The notes beneath the pieces were generated by a model that was given only the letters and a program-made list of their open reading frames with translations, was not told the DNA's origin and searched no databases. From the NCBI GenBank assembly GCA_039030125.1, contig JBCCEV010000062.1, forward strand, positions 1 through 22,411: 22,411 nucleotides of DNA, written 5' to 3'. Numbering within the stretch: the first letter of the stretch is position 1; each line of letters starts with the position of its first letter. This stretch comes from JBCCEV01 sp039030125 (lineage in GTDB: Bacteria; Pseudomonadota; Gammaproteobacteria; Ga0077536). Shown here piece after piece: positions 15,201-22,411 of the stretch. A program made the translations under genes and the position numbers.

Positions 15201-18200
15201 GCCTTTGTTCCCAATCGCTGGCAACGCCTCAACGCTTTACCGAGGCTTCCGAACGGCAAACTGGATCGCGCGAGCTTACCGGCACCCATCGACAGCGCCG
15301 CGCGCGTCGAGTACGCCGCGCCGCGCTCCGAGATCGAACAACAGCTAACGCAAATCTGGTCGCAAGTTTTAGAACGCGAGCGTATTGGCATCGATGATGA
15401 TTTTTTTGACCTTGGTGGTCACTCGCTTCTCGCTATTGAACTGGTCGCTCGCATCGAAGGCGTTATTAATCACGCTGTACCACTGCGATCACTGTTCCAG
15501 TTCCCAACCATCGCCTTACTTGCGAGCGCGATAGAAGCACGCGAACTGCCGAACGACGGGCACGGGGTTGCAGTGCGGGCGCCGGTCGTTCCAGATCCCG
15601 GTGCACGCTACCAACCCTTCCCGCTTACTGATATTCAGCATGCCTATTGGATGGGGCGCGAACGAGTCTTCGAGCTTGGCGAGATTGGCACGCATGGCTA
15701 TCGCGAAATCGAAACGCGGGGGTTTAGTATTGCTGCCGTGGAGGCCGCGCTGAACACCCTGATCGCGCGGCACGATATGTTGCGCGCCCTCGTTTTGCCC
15801 GACGGCCAACAACAAATATTGGCACACACTCCGAGCTACTCAATTGCCGTGCTCGATTGTCGTGAGGCCTCACCGCACGCGCTCGAAAACGCAATTAACG
15901 AAACCCGGTCGCGCCTATCACATCAAGTCTTCGATCCAGCGAAGTGGCCTCTGTTTAGCGTGGAAGCCATTCACTGCCCGGACGATTCGGTGCGCTTTGC
16001 GGTCAGCTTTGACGTGCTCATCGGTGACGCCTTCTCTCTGGAATTATTGGGCCGGGACATGCGTGCCCTCCTGGCCGGGCGGACCTTGGAGCCGTTGAGC
16101 CTAAGCTTTCGCGATTACGTTGTTGCTGAACAAGCGCATATGGCGAGCCCTCAATGGCAACAGGATCTCGCCTACTGGCAGAACCGGATACCAACCCTAC
16201 CGGCGGCGCCAGCGCTGCCGACAATCCGCTCGGCAACCGAGATCGAAAAGCCAGAATTCACCAGACGTGCCTTCACGCTGGCGGCTAAACCCTGGGCTGA
16301 GATCAAGGCGCGGGCGCGCGCTTGTGGGCTATCACCGTCAGCGGCTCTTCTGACGGCCTTTGGTCTGTGCCTTGCGCAATACACGCGCCGCGCGGCGTTC
16401 ACGGTCAACCTAACGCTGTTCAACCGCCACCCCGTCCACCCCGAAGTGAATCAATTGGTTGGGGATTTCACTTCTTCACTGTTGCTCGAGATGACCATCG
16501 AGCCACAACTCGGCTTCGCCGCGCAGGCCCGGCTCATACAATCGCAACTGTGGGAGGATTTGGAGCATCGTGCGGTCAGCGGCGTCAGAGTGCTGCGTGA
16601 CCTCGCGCAGATGAGCGGTCGCACCACGGGCGCGTTGATGCCGGTGGTTTTCACCAGCACGTTGGACCAAAACGTGGCGCGCGCAGGTCAACAAGAAGGC
16701 GAGGCTGGCGTAGTCTATGGCCTTAGTCAGACTTCGCAGGTGTATCTCGATCACCAAGTCTCCGAAGTCGACGGTGAATTGCGCGCAAATTGGGACAGCA
16801 TTGATGCGTTATTTCCACCCGGCGTACTTGACGAAATGTTCGAGGTCTATCAAACGATCGTCCAAAAACTTTATTCCAAGCTTGGCGAGGGATCTTGGAA
16901 CGCGCCTTTGACGCCGCCGCATCCGACCTACTCACAATCGTTCAACGCCACAGCGCGACCCCTAAGCACGGGCAACACCACCTCACTTGCACATTTGTTT
17001 TTCGAGCAGGCGATGCGCTCAGGAAGCGCTGCTGCCGTGCTAAGCCCAGAGCTTACACTCGACTACGATAGCCTCGCGCGCACCGCCATCAAACTTGCCG
17101 AACAACTACGTGTTGCCGGTGTGAACAACAATGAGTTGGTCGCAGTCTCGCTAGAGAAAGGCTGGCGGCAAGTTGCCGCGGTTCTCGGTATTTTGGCGGC
17201 CGGCGGTGCCTATGTGCCGATCGACCCAGCGCTACCGCTCGCGCGCCGTCAGCAAATGTTCGCGGACAGCGCGGCGCGCATCGCTATTATCGAGACGGAC
17301 GCCAACGCCAGCGAGTGGTCCAGTGCCCAATGCTTAACAATTTCCGGGCCTGATATCAGCGGTGATCCTTGGTCGTTACCGCCGATCCGAAATCAAGTCA
17401 CCGATCTGGCTTACGTGATCTACACCTCGGGCTCCACCGGTACCCCCAAGGGTGTCATGATTGATCACCGTGGCGCCCTAAACACGTGCCTGGACATCAA
17501 CGAACGGCTGAAGCTCCACGAAAAGGATCGGATTTTTGCTCTGTCGTCATTGAGTTTTGATCTCTCGGTGTACGATATCTTTGGACCGCTTGCTGCAGGC
17601 GCTGCGCTTGTGATGCCCGAGAAAACGCTGTTGCGCGACCCCGCGCACTGGCGTGAGCGAATACAGGCGGCCAACGTTACGGTTTGGAATTCCGTTCCCG
17701 CGCTGATGCAGTTATACATCGCCGAATTAGCGAGCCATCCCGCGGCGGGCAACAGCACCGGTTCAGCGTTGCGCGCGGCATTGCTGAGCGGCGACTGGAT
17801 CCCGGTATCGTTGCCAGAAGAGATCAGAGGGCATTGCCCCAACATCGATCTCTTCAGTCTCGGCGGGGCGACGGAAGCTTCGATCTGGTCGATTATCTAT
17901 CCCATCGGCGCGGTCGATCGCGCCTGGCGCAGCATTCCCTATGGGCAACCGCTGACCAATCAAACCTGGTATGTGCTCAACGATCGCGGCGATCCCTGTC
18001 CACCTTGGGTGACCGGCGAGCTTTGCATCGGCGGTGTCGGCGTCGCGCGAGGCTATTGGCAACGCCCGCAGCTCAGCGCCGAGAAATTTATTCCCGATCC
18101 CTTCGCCGAGCGAGCAGGACCCGCGCCCATGCTCTATCGCACCGGCGACCTGGGTCGCTACCTGCCCAATGGAAACATTGAGTTTCTGGGTCGCGAAGAC

Positions 18201-19577
18201 GATCAGGTGAAAGTTGGCGGTAATCGCGTCGAGTTAGGAGAAATCGCGGCGGTGCTCGAACAACACCCTGCCATCAGCGCCGCGTTGGCCAATATCCCAG
18301 CGGACTCCAATGAACTGATCGGCTACGTCGTTCCGGCGCTCGATAACAGCGACGGATCTAATCCGCTGGCGGGACTCGCGAGCCGCAGCGAGCGGCCAGT
18401 TTCGCCTGGCGAACGCGACGGCGATGCCATTGTGCTTGCACCCGTACTGCCAGACGAGGCGCATCTGCGACGCCAAAGCCATCGCCAATTCTTGCCTGAT
18501 CCGGTCGAGATCGATGATCTCGCGGCACTGCTGGCTAACCTGCACGCGAGGGATGTGCCGGGCGGCTTTGCCAACAAATTTCGCTACCCCTCCGCGGGTG
18601 GACGATATCCGGTGCAGGTGATCGTCGAGATCCGCAATGCGGGTGCTGGCAAACTGTCTCACGGCTGGTTTTTCTACGACGCCACCGCCCATCAGTTATT
18701 ACCAATGAAAACGACCGAGGTACCGCCAGACAGCGTGCTCTACTCGGCAAACCAAGGAGCCGCGAAGGATCGTGCGTTCGCAATTTATTTCTTAGCGGAT
18801 TTGAACCGCATCGAGCCAAGCTACGGTGAACGCGCCCGTGATTTTTGTTTGCTGGAGGCAGGTTACATGGGGCAGCTACTGATGGAGCAGGCACCACGCT
18901 GGGATCTGGGGCTCTGCCCGATCAACGATCCAGGGATGGCGGCGTTAACAAATGCCCTTGGTCTCGCCGACCATCACATTGTGCTGCACGGTTTGTTGGG
19001 TGGCGCGATTGATCCGGCTTGGAATACGCAATGGATGGCAACTCTCGCACCCAGCGCCGCCAGTTTTCAAGAGCAACTCACGGAATTTCTGGAACAGCGG
19101 CTGCCCGGGTACATGGTGCCCTCACGTTTCATGCTGCTGGATGCGATCCCGCTATCGGGCAATGGCAAGGTCGATAGACGTGCGCTGCCGATCCCAAATT
19201 TAAGCGAGAGCGTTTTTGCCGCGCCTACCAACGACCATGAAACAAGGGTTACCGAGATCTGGCAGCGGCTGCTCAACGTGGAGAAAGTCGGAATCGATGA
19301 CGATTTCTTTCAGCTCGGCGGTAATTCAATGCGCGCGGTGCAACTGCTCACCGAGCTGCGCCACTTAAGCGGCGCCGAAATCGCAATGAGCGATTTGTTT
19401 GCTGCGTTGACACCGCGAGAACAAGCACTATTGCTGAAGGCCCCTGCAGAGCCCGCCGCCGCTCCACCCATCCCTCTGTTGGATCGCGCGGTCAGCGTCG
19501 AGTCGCTCGCCGAAGAAGATATCGACGCAATGCTCAACGAGCTCCTCACCCAACGTGACGGACCTGAGCCCAAATGA
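12258..19577 (+). CDS. bimodular NRPS C–A(Ala)–T–Cy–A(Cys)[Ox]–T, predicted to install Ala–thiazole
   Basis: A 2439-residue protein from a GTG at 12258 that overlaps the PKS stop by 8 bases; the helical N-terminus (about residues 1–40) is a likely docking segment. Module 1: condensation domain (46–480) with His183, His184 and Asp188 but Arg189 in place of the usual Gly (HHIVCDRWS); A domain (515–1005) with YTSGSTG from Tyr660 and Lys1001, code DLFNNALTYK; carrier Ser1056. Module 2: heterocyclisation domain (1116–1545) opening FPLTDIQHAYWMGR (Phe1121) and carrying DxxxxD at Asp1252/Asp1257; A domain from about 1577 with YTSGSTG (Tyr1722), code DLYNLSLIWK for cysteine; an FMN oxidase domain (2055–2260) inserted before the A10 motif (Lys2304); carrier Ser2357 in GGNSMR. 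Together these condense Ala, then Cys, cyclise to a thiazoline and oxidise it to a thiazole. There is no thioesterase; the acidic C-terminal helix probably docks to the next protein. Confidence 0.94.
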   Translation: MSSLFEKLEKLSPAEREEFQQRLAKKGLAPVRATIEARTPSEDAPLSFAQQRLWFVQQIEPSNIAYNVGAVLGLTGNLDVQALQNALNWIVERHASLRTRFVTTKSENRDQQSRTHEPRQCVIENEHHTLTVVDLTHRADATHAADDEFRSRLGTPFKLDDRLLRLALLKLAEQEFQLIIVTHHIVCDRWSVMVFLRELSAAYEDFANNQKPTLQPLGVQYADWATWQRQNLSGDNLERTLEFWRERLSGALPILELPYDRPAMPGASPRGAAVPITIRAAIAIRLKAIAADHKVSLFTLMLAVAKVLLHHYDGGDDIVVGSEVANRDRPETAPLIGLLVNTLVMRTDVSGDPSFGELLARVKETVNSALREQDLPFEKLVEVINPERDLDQLTPLFDVKVDLQQIPVRAPEIAGVTFNQIPIPQTDAKYVLRFNLHDGDHGIGGQIEYSKARFDAATIERIVSHYQALLEAVCKDPNLAISRLPLLDDNARQFTVAIGNGRAIAPVNATIHGCVLQQANKTPNAIAITDGYRHLDYETLMARSGVLARQLRDKGVRLETPVGIFVERGLEMVIAMLGILRAGGTYVPLDKEYPRARIAYIGKDANLSFAICDSSSAVTVFDAQVEIIRIEPIDAEIPPIIRLSDEDSSARPETLSHIIYTSGSTGQPKGVAIEHRNTVAMIEWAKQQFEAEELAGVFAATSICFDLSVFEIFVPLCNGGTVVVGENALALANHPARESVTLLNTVPSLLFELLKRGPLPDRITTINLAGEALPPNLVRDIQTLGLVTRLYNLYGPSEDTTYSTGAELLQSGLLGDNPRVPIGMPISGSHAYVLDKHLEPVPCGVPGELFLAGAGIARGYRGQPRLTAERFVPNPFASADFAEGMLTLYKTGDRVKRRADGQLEFLGRLDQQLKIRGDRIEAGEVEATLAEHAALEEVAIIAYQDPELEETRHDLVAYYCLNDNDVSASTLRSWLAERLPRAFVPNRWQRLNALPRLPNGKLDRASLPAPIDSAARVEYAAPRSEIEQQLTQIWSQVLERERIGIDDDFFDLGGHSLLAIELVARIEGVINHAVPLRSLFQFPTIALLASAIEARELPNDGHGVAVRAPVVPDPGARYQPFPLTDIQHAYWMGRERVFELGEIGTHGYREIETRGFSIAAVEAALNTLIARHDMLRALVLPDGQQQILAHTPSYSIAVLDCREASPHALENAINETRSRLSHQVFDPAKWPLFSVEAIHCPDDSVRFAVSFDVLIGDAFSLELLGRDMRALLAGRTLEPLSLSFRDYVVAEQAHMASPQWQQDLAYWQNRIPTLPAAPALPTIRSATEIEKPEFTRRAFTLAAKPWAEIKARARACGLSPSAALLTAFGLCLAQYTRRAAFTVNLTLFNRHPVHPEVNQLVGDFTSSLLLEMTIEPQLGFAAQARLIQSQLWEDLEHRAVSGVRVLRDLAQMSGRTTGALMPVVFTSTLDQNVARAGQQEGEAGVVYGLSQTSQVYLDHQVSEVDGELRANWDSIDALFPPGVLDEMFEVYQTIVQKLYSKLGEGSWNAPLTPPHPTYSQSFNATARPLSTGNTTSLAHLFFEQAMRSGSAAAVLSPELTLDYDSLARTAIKLAEQLRVAGVNNNELVAVSLEKGWRQVAAVLGILAAGGAYVPIDPALPLARRQQMFADSAARIAIIETDANASEWSSAQCLTISGPDISGDPWSLPPIRNQVTDLAYVIYTSGSTGTPKGVMIDHRGALNTCLDINERLKLHEKDRIFALSSLSFDLSVYDIFGPLAAGAALVMPEKTLLRDPAHWRERIQAANVTVWNSVPALMQLYIAELASHPAAGNSTGSALRAALLSGDWIPVSLPEEIRGHCPNIDLFSLGGATEASIWSIIYPIGAVDRAWRSIPYGQPLTNQTWYVLNDRGDPCPPWVTGELCIGGVGVARGYWQRPQLSAEKFIPDPFAERAGPAPMLYRTGDLGRYLPNGNIEFLGREDDQVKVGGNRVELGEIAAVLEQHPAISAALANIPADSNELIGYVVPALDNSDGSNPLAGLASRSERPVSPGERDGDAIVLAPVLPDEAHLRRQSHRQFLPDPVEIDDLAALLANLHARDVPGGFANKFRYPSAGGRYPVQVIVEIRNAGAGKLSHGWFFYDATAHQLLPMKTTEVPPDSVLYSANQGAAKDRAFAIYFLADLNRIEPSYGERARDFCLLEAGYMGQLLMEQAPRWDLGLCPINDPGMAALTNALGLADHHIVLHGLLGGAIDPAWNTQWMATLAPSAASFQEQLTEFLEQRLPGYMVPSRFMLLDAIPLSGNGKVDRRALPIPNLSESVFAAPTNDHETRVTEIWQRLLNVEKVGIDDDFFQLGGNSMRAVQLLTELRHLSGAEIAMSDLFAALTPREQALLLKAPAEPAAAPPIPLLDRAVSVESLAEEDIDAMLNELLTQRDGPEPK
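13800..15265 (+). other. adenylation domain, alanine code DLFNNALTYK
   Basis: Positions by eye against GrsA: Asp706, Leu707 and Phe710 in FDLSVF; Asn744 in LLNTVPSL; Asn and Ala in INLAGEAL; Leu in YNLYGPSE; Thr and Tyr in DTTYSTG; Lys1001. As I recall, this exact ten-letter code is listed for alanine in the Stachelhaus-type tables. Confidence 0.75.
15603..16892 (+). other. heterocyclisation (Cy) domain
   Basis: It replaces a normal condensation domain in the cysteine module. The entry motif FPLTDIQHAYWMGR and the catalytic DxxxxD (Asp1252 to Asp1257 in SFDVLIGDAFS) are both present, with no HHxxxDG. It should join the Ala carrier to Cys and cyclise the product to a thiazoline. Confidence 0.92.
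16986..18290 (+). other. adenylation domain (main part), cysteine code DLYNLSLIWK
   Basis: Pocket: Asp1768, Leu and Tyr in FDLSVYDIF; Asn1811 in WNSVPAL; Leu and Ser in ALLSGDWIP; Leu in SLGGATEA; Ile and Trp in ASIWS; Lys2304 lies beyond the inserted oxidase. The code is identical to the published cysteine signature and agrees with the Cy and Ox domains of the same module. Confidence 0.88.
18420..19040 (+). other. thiazoline oxidase (Ox) domain inserted in the A domain
   Basis: About 200 residues between the A8 motif (KVGGNRVELGEI) and the A10 motif of the cysteine A domain. They show the SagB/nitroreductase-like pattern of NRPS oxidases: RRQSHRQFL (Arg2072), RYPSAGGRYPVQ (Tyr2110) and GYMGQLLMEQAP with LGLCPIN (from Gly2202). 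It is expected to bind FMN and oxidise thiazoline to thiazole. The same in-A-domain placement is known from the epothilone and myxothiazol synthetases. Confidence 0.92.
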
Positions 19578-22411
19578 GCACGTCGGGTAGGGGTGATCAG
19601 TTGCAGGACTTGACCAGCGAGCAAAGACGCGCGCTGCTCGCCGAGCTGCTCAGTGACAAGGAGGCCGTAACAGAGCGGCGCTTTGATCTGTCGTTCGCAC
19701 AGCGCCGGCTATGGTTCATTGAGCGACTTCAACCAAACCAAGTGGGCTACAACCTGCCCGCCGCGATCCGTCTTACCGGGGCTCTGGAACCCGACCGTTT
19801 ACGCCAGAGCCTTGCCAAAGTTGTCGAGCGCCAGGAGATTTTGCGCTCGCGGTTCATCGAACAAATGGGTGAGCCTGCGCTGCAAATCTCCCCCACAGTC
19901 GATGTTCCATTGCCAATCGTCGACGCTTTTGCTGCCAGCGACAACGAGATCGGCAATGCACTAAACCGCTTGTTAGAGGTGCCCTTCGATTTAGCCACCG
20001 CACCCCTGCTGCGCTGTCAACTTTTAAAGCTTGAAGCACAGGAGCACGTTTTGCTGGTGGTGATTCACCACATCATCGCCGATTACGCCTCTTTGCGGAT
20101 CCTACTGCGAGATCTGCTGGCGTTTTATTCGCGCGGAGCAGCGGCCAAAGCATTGTTGCCGAATCTCGAAGTTCAATACATCGACTTCGCGGCCTGGCAC
20201 GCTGGCCAGCACGAATTGCTAGCGCTCGAACTTAACTATTGGCGCGAAGCGCTGGCCGATGCGCCCACTGTTCTCGAACTAACCACCGATTTCCCCCGCC
20301 CGGCGCGTCAGAGTTTTATAGGTCAACGAATACCGTTCTCATTGGCCCCAGATCTTCGGGCGAGCATCGAAACCTTTGCCAAGCGCGCCAAGACGACGCC
20401 TTTCGTCGTTTTGCTTGCGGCCTTTAGCGATCTACTCGCCCGCTACAGTGGTCAAAGTGACATTTGCATCGGCACCACCGTCGATAACCGGGAACGTAAT
20501 GAAACCCGACATTTAGTCGGACCCTTTGTTAATAATTTGGTGTTTCGCACTCACGTTGATGAGGCAGAAACCTTCGACGCACTGGTCGCACAAGCACATC
20601 AAACAACGATCGGGGCGCTGGCCCATCAAAGCGTCCCCTTCGAACAAATCGTCGCGGCGCTCGACGTTGACCGCCAACTCGCCTACAACGCGCTTTTCCA
20701 AGTGACCCTGGTTCTCCATCCTGACGAGACGCAAGCGCCGACTTTCGACTTCGAAACTGACGGGCTCGCGGTGAGCGGCGTCGATCTGAGCCAACCCGGT
20801 GCCCGCTTCGATCTCAGTCTCGATCTCACGCCCACAGCTACAGGCTTCAGCGGTTTTTTTGAGTTCCGCACCGACCTTTTCAAACCACAATCCATCGCCC
20901 GCTTAGGTGAGCACCTCACCGCCTATTTAACTACGGCGCTCACCAATCCTGGGCTTGCCAGACGCGCGATCTCGCTCACCTCAGACGCCGAACGACGACG
21001 CTATGAACGCTGGAACGACACTCAGGCGCCGACCCCGGCGGCGCGCGTTCATGAGCTGATCGCGCGAAATGCGGAAACTCTCGTGGGCAAGCAAGCTGTT
21101 CAGGCGGGTACCCTAGCGCTCACCTACGATGAGCTCGAAACGCGGGCCAATCAACTCGCGAATCACCTCATCGCTCGTCACATTAGTAGTGAGGACACCG
21201 TTGCGCTGTTGCTGCCTCGCGATATCGATCTCATCGTTGCGCTATTAGCAATTTTGAAAACCGGTGCGCATTATCTGCCCCTCGACCCGGGCCACCCTAA
21301 GAATCGAAACGATCGCATTCTAAAAGACAGCGGTGCCTCGCTGGTACTCAGCAAAGGTGCGCACGAAATCGCCGCTATTGAGCGTATCGACCTGGATCAG
21401 ATTGGGTCCACGCTCGCTGGCGAAAGCGCACTACCGCCAGCGGTTCCTGTCAGCGGCGACGCGCTGGCCTATGTCATTTATACCAGTGGTACCACCGGCG
21501 AACCCAAAGGGGTACCCATCAGCCATAAGAGTCTAGGTAATTTGCTAATGTCGATGAGCAAAGCGCCGGGCTTCACGGCCGACGATACGCTGCTTGCAGT
21601 GACCACCATTGCCTTCGACATCGCAACGCTCGAACTCCTGTTGCCATTAACGTTAGGCGGGCGAGTGGTGCTCGCTGATACGCCGACCAGTGTCGATGGC
21701 GCAGCACTGTTGGAGCTCATTGAATCGAGCAACGCCACGGTCATGCAGGCTACACCCGCGACCTGGCGCATTCTCTCGGAGGCAGGTTTTGCGCCGCGCG
21801 AGAATTTTAGTGTCTGGAGCGGCGGCGAAGCCCTCGATGCGGATCTCGCCCGTCAGCTTACCGGTATGGCCAATGAGGTCTGGAACCTTTATGGCCCCAC
21901 GGAAACCACGATTTGGTCGAGTGCTCTCAAGATCTCGACCACGCAGATCGCCGATGGTTTTGTGCCAATTGGTGGCCCCATCGCCAATACCTGCTTTTTG
22001 ATTTTCGACGATAACGGTGGCCTCACCCCGTTAGGCGTTGCCGGTGAACTTTGCATCGGCGGCCTAGGCTTGAGCGCGGGCTATTTTAATCGTCCTGAAC
22101 TCACGAACGAGGCCTTTTTCACCTACGACGAGGGACAACGCTTCTACCGCAGCGGCGACCGCGCCCGTTGGCTCGGCGACGGGACGCTGCAACTACTGGG
22201 GCGCCGCGATAACCAAGTGAAATTACGCGGCTTTCGCATTGAGCTTGGTGAAATCGAGGCCGCTGTGACTAACGAGGATCGCGTCATCGCCGCCGTGGCT
22301 GACTTGTACACACCGCCGCTTGGCGACTCTCGGCTCGTGCTTTACGTCCAACCGCGTGCCGGGCTGATCCAATCCAAATCGGAATTGACCGCGGCCTTGC
22401 GCGCGCGACTC
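19574..22411 (+). CDS. NRPS C–A module, 3' end beyond the window; glycine-like A domain
   Basis: The ATG overlaps the previous stop (ATGA) and the frame is open through the last base, giving 946 complete codons without a stop. The short N-terminal helix (LTSEQRRALLAELL, about residues 13–26) looks like a docking segment. The condensation domain (about 33–465) opens FDLSFAQRRLWF and has HHIIADYAS: His165, His166 and Asp170 present, but Tyr171 where Gly is usual. The A domain (from about 485) has YLPLDPGHP, YTSGTTG from Tyr636, FDIATLELL (Asp682), Gln725, SGGEAL, YGPTETTIWSS and the A8 stretch QVKLRGFRIELGEIE, and is cut before A10. The visible code is D-I-L-Q-W-G-L-I-W, close to glycine except for Trp at position 299. 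Carrier and further modules must lie outside the window. It should extend the Ala–thiazole chain by one residue. Confidence 0.92.
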   Translation, partial: MSTSGRGDQLQDLTSEQRRALLAELLSDKEAVTERRFDLSFAQRRLWFIERLQPNQVGYNLPAAIRLTGALEPDRLRQSLAKVVERQEILRSRFIEQMGEPALQISPTVDVPLPIVDAFAASDNEIGNALNRLLEVPFDLATAPLLRCQLLKLEAQEHVLLVVIHHIIADYASLRILLRDLLAFYSRGAAAKALLPNLEVQYIDFAAWHAGQHELLALELNYWREALADAPTVLELTTDFPRPARQSFIGQRIPFSLAPDLRASIETFAKRAKTTPFVVLLAAFSDLLARYSGQSDICIGTTVDNRERNETRHLVGPFVNNLVFRTHVDEAETFDALVAQAHQTTIGALAHQSVPFEQIVAALDVDRQLAYNALFQVTLVLHPDETQAPTFDFETDGLAVSGVDLSQPGARFDLSLDLTPTATGFSGFFEFRTDLFKPQSIARLGEHLTAYLTTALTNPGLARRAISLTSDAERRRYERWNDTQAPTPAARVHELIARNAETLVGKQAVQAGTLALTYDELETRANQLANHLIARHISSEDTVALLLPRDIDLIVALLAILKTGAHYLPLDPGHPKNRNDRILKDSGASLVLSKGAHEIAAIERIDLDQIGSTLAGESALPPAVPVSGDALAYVIYTSGTTGEPKGVPISHKSLGNLLMSMSKAPGFTADDTLLAVTTIAFDIATLELLLPLTLGGRVVLADTPTSVDGAALLELIESSNATVMQATPATWRILSEAGFAPRENFSVWSGGEALDADLARQLTGMANEVWNLYGPTETTIWSSALKISTTQIADGFVPIGGPIANTCFLIFDDNGGLTPLGVAGELCIGGLGLSAGYFNRPELTNEAFFTYDEGQRFYRSGDRARWLGDGTLQLLGRRDNQVKLRGFRIELGEIEAAVTNEDRVIAAVADLYTPPLGDSRLVLYVQPRAGLIQSKSELTAALRARL
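21040..22411 (+). other. adenylation domain (partial), glycine-like code DILQWGLIW
   Basis: Pocket residues are placed as for the first A domain: Asp682/Ile/Leu, Gln725, Trp and Gly in VWSGGEAL, Leu in WNLYGPTE, Ile and Trp in TTIWSS. The Trp at position 299 differs from the standard glycine code and makes the substrate call tentative. The final Lys position is not in the window. Confidence 0.55.

Noticed and set aside
19428..19577. Possible thioesterase or epimerase at the end of the bimodular NRPS
   Set aside because: Only about 40 residues follow the carrier, ending in an acidic helix typical of docking, with no GxSxG and no epimerase HHxxxDxxS motif.
1..22411. tRNA, rRNA, CRISPR array, insertion sequence or attachment site
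   Set aside because: Nearly every base is in a recognisable coding region; no transposase, direct-repeat array or RNA gene was seen. The only repeats are conserved NRPS core motifs.

Overview
The window is a stretch of a large hybrid NRPS–PKS biosynthetic gene cluster. All nine genes lie on the + strand and are packed end to end: the longest gap is 37 bases, and three junctions overlap. They read as one operon that runs off both edges. The DNA is moderately GC-rich, but TTA, TTG and ATA codons are common and all three stop codons are used. That argues against an actinomycete or a typical very-high-GC myxobacterium and fits a Gram-negative, probably proteobacterial or uncultured host. The taxonomic call is weak.

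Layout. (1) 1–777: C-terminal part of a thioester reductase (R) domain, the end of a megasynthase that starts upstream. (2) 774–1661: SAM-dependent methyltransferase. (3) 1667–3142: class III PLP aminotransferase. (4) 3180–3410: MbtH-like protein. (5, 6) 3415–3912 and 3916–4470: two small unrecognised proteins, both best read with TTG starts. (7) 4483–7788: NRPS module C–A–T. (8) 7811–12265: PKS module KS–AT–KR–carrier. (9) 12258–19577: bimodular NRPS C–A–T–Cy–A(Ox)–T. (10) 19574–22411: NRPS C–A, cut by the window edge. This last gene is open to the final base.

How the parts work together. Adenylation pocket residues read by motif alignment give DILQLGVIWK (glycine-like), DLFNNALTYK (alanine), DLYNLSLIWK (cysteine) and DILQWGLIW plus an unseen last residue (glycine-like). 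With a malonyl-type AT in the PKS module, the central line would build …Gly–C2–Ala–thiazole–Gly…. The cysteine module carries a heterocyclisation domain and an FMN oxidase domain inserted in its A domain, so the ring should be an oxidised thiazole. Gly plus malonate gives a 4-amino-3-oxo- or 4-amino-3-hydroxybutyrate unit, depending on whether the unusual KR works. The KR keeps its catalytic residues but has lost the usual NADPH-binding motifs.

The R domain suggests release of the chain as an aldehyde or alcohol. The adjacent aminotransferase could convert an aldehyde into an amine, as in the myxochelin pathway; the alternative is that it acts on a β-keto intermediate. I do not recognise the overall module order as a known compound. 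The most novel items are the predicted core, the odd KR, the R-domain/aminotransferase pairing and the two unknown small proteins beside mbtH.
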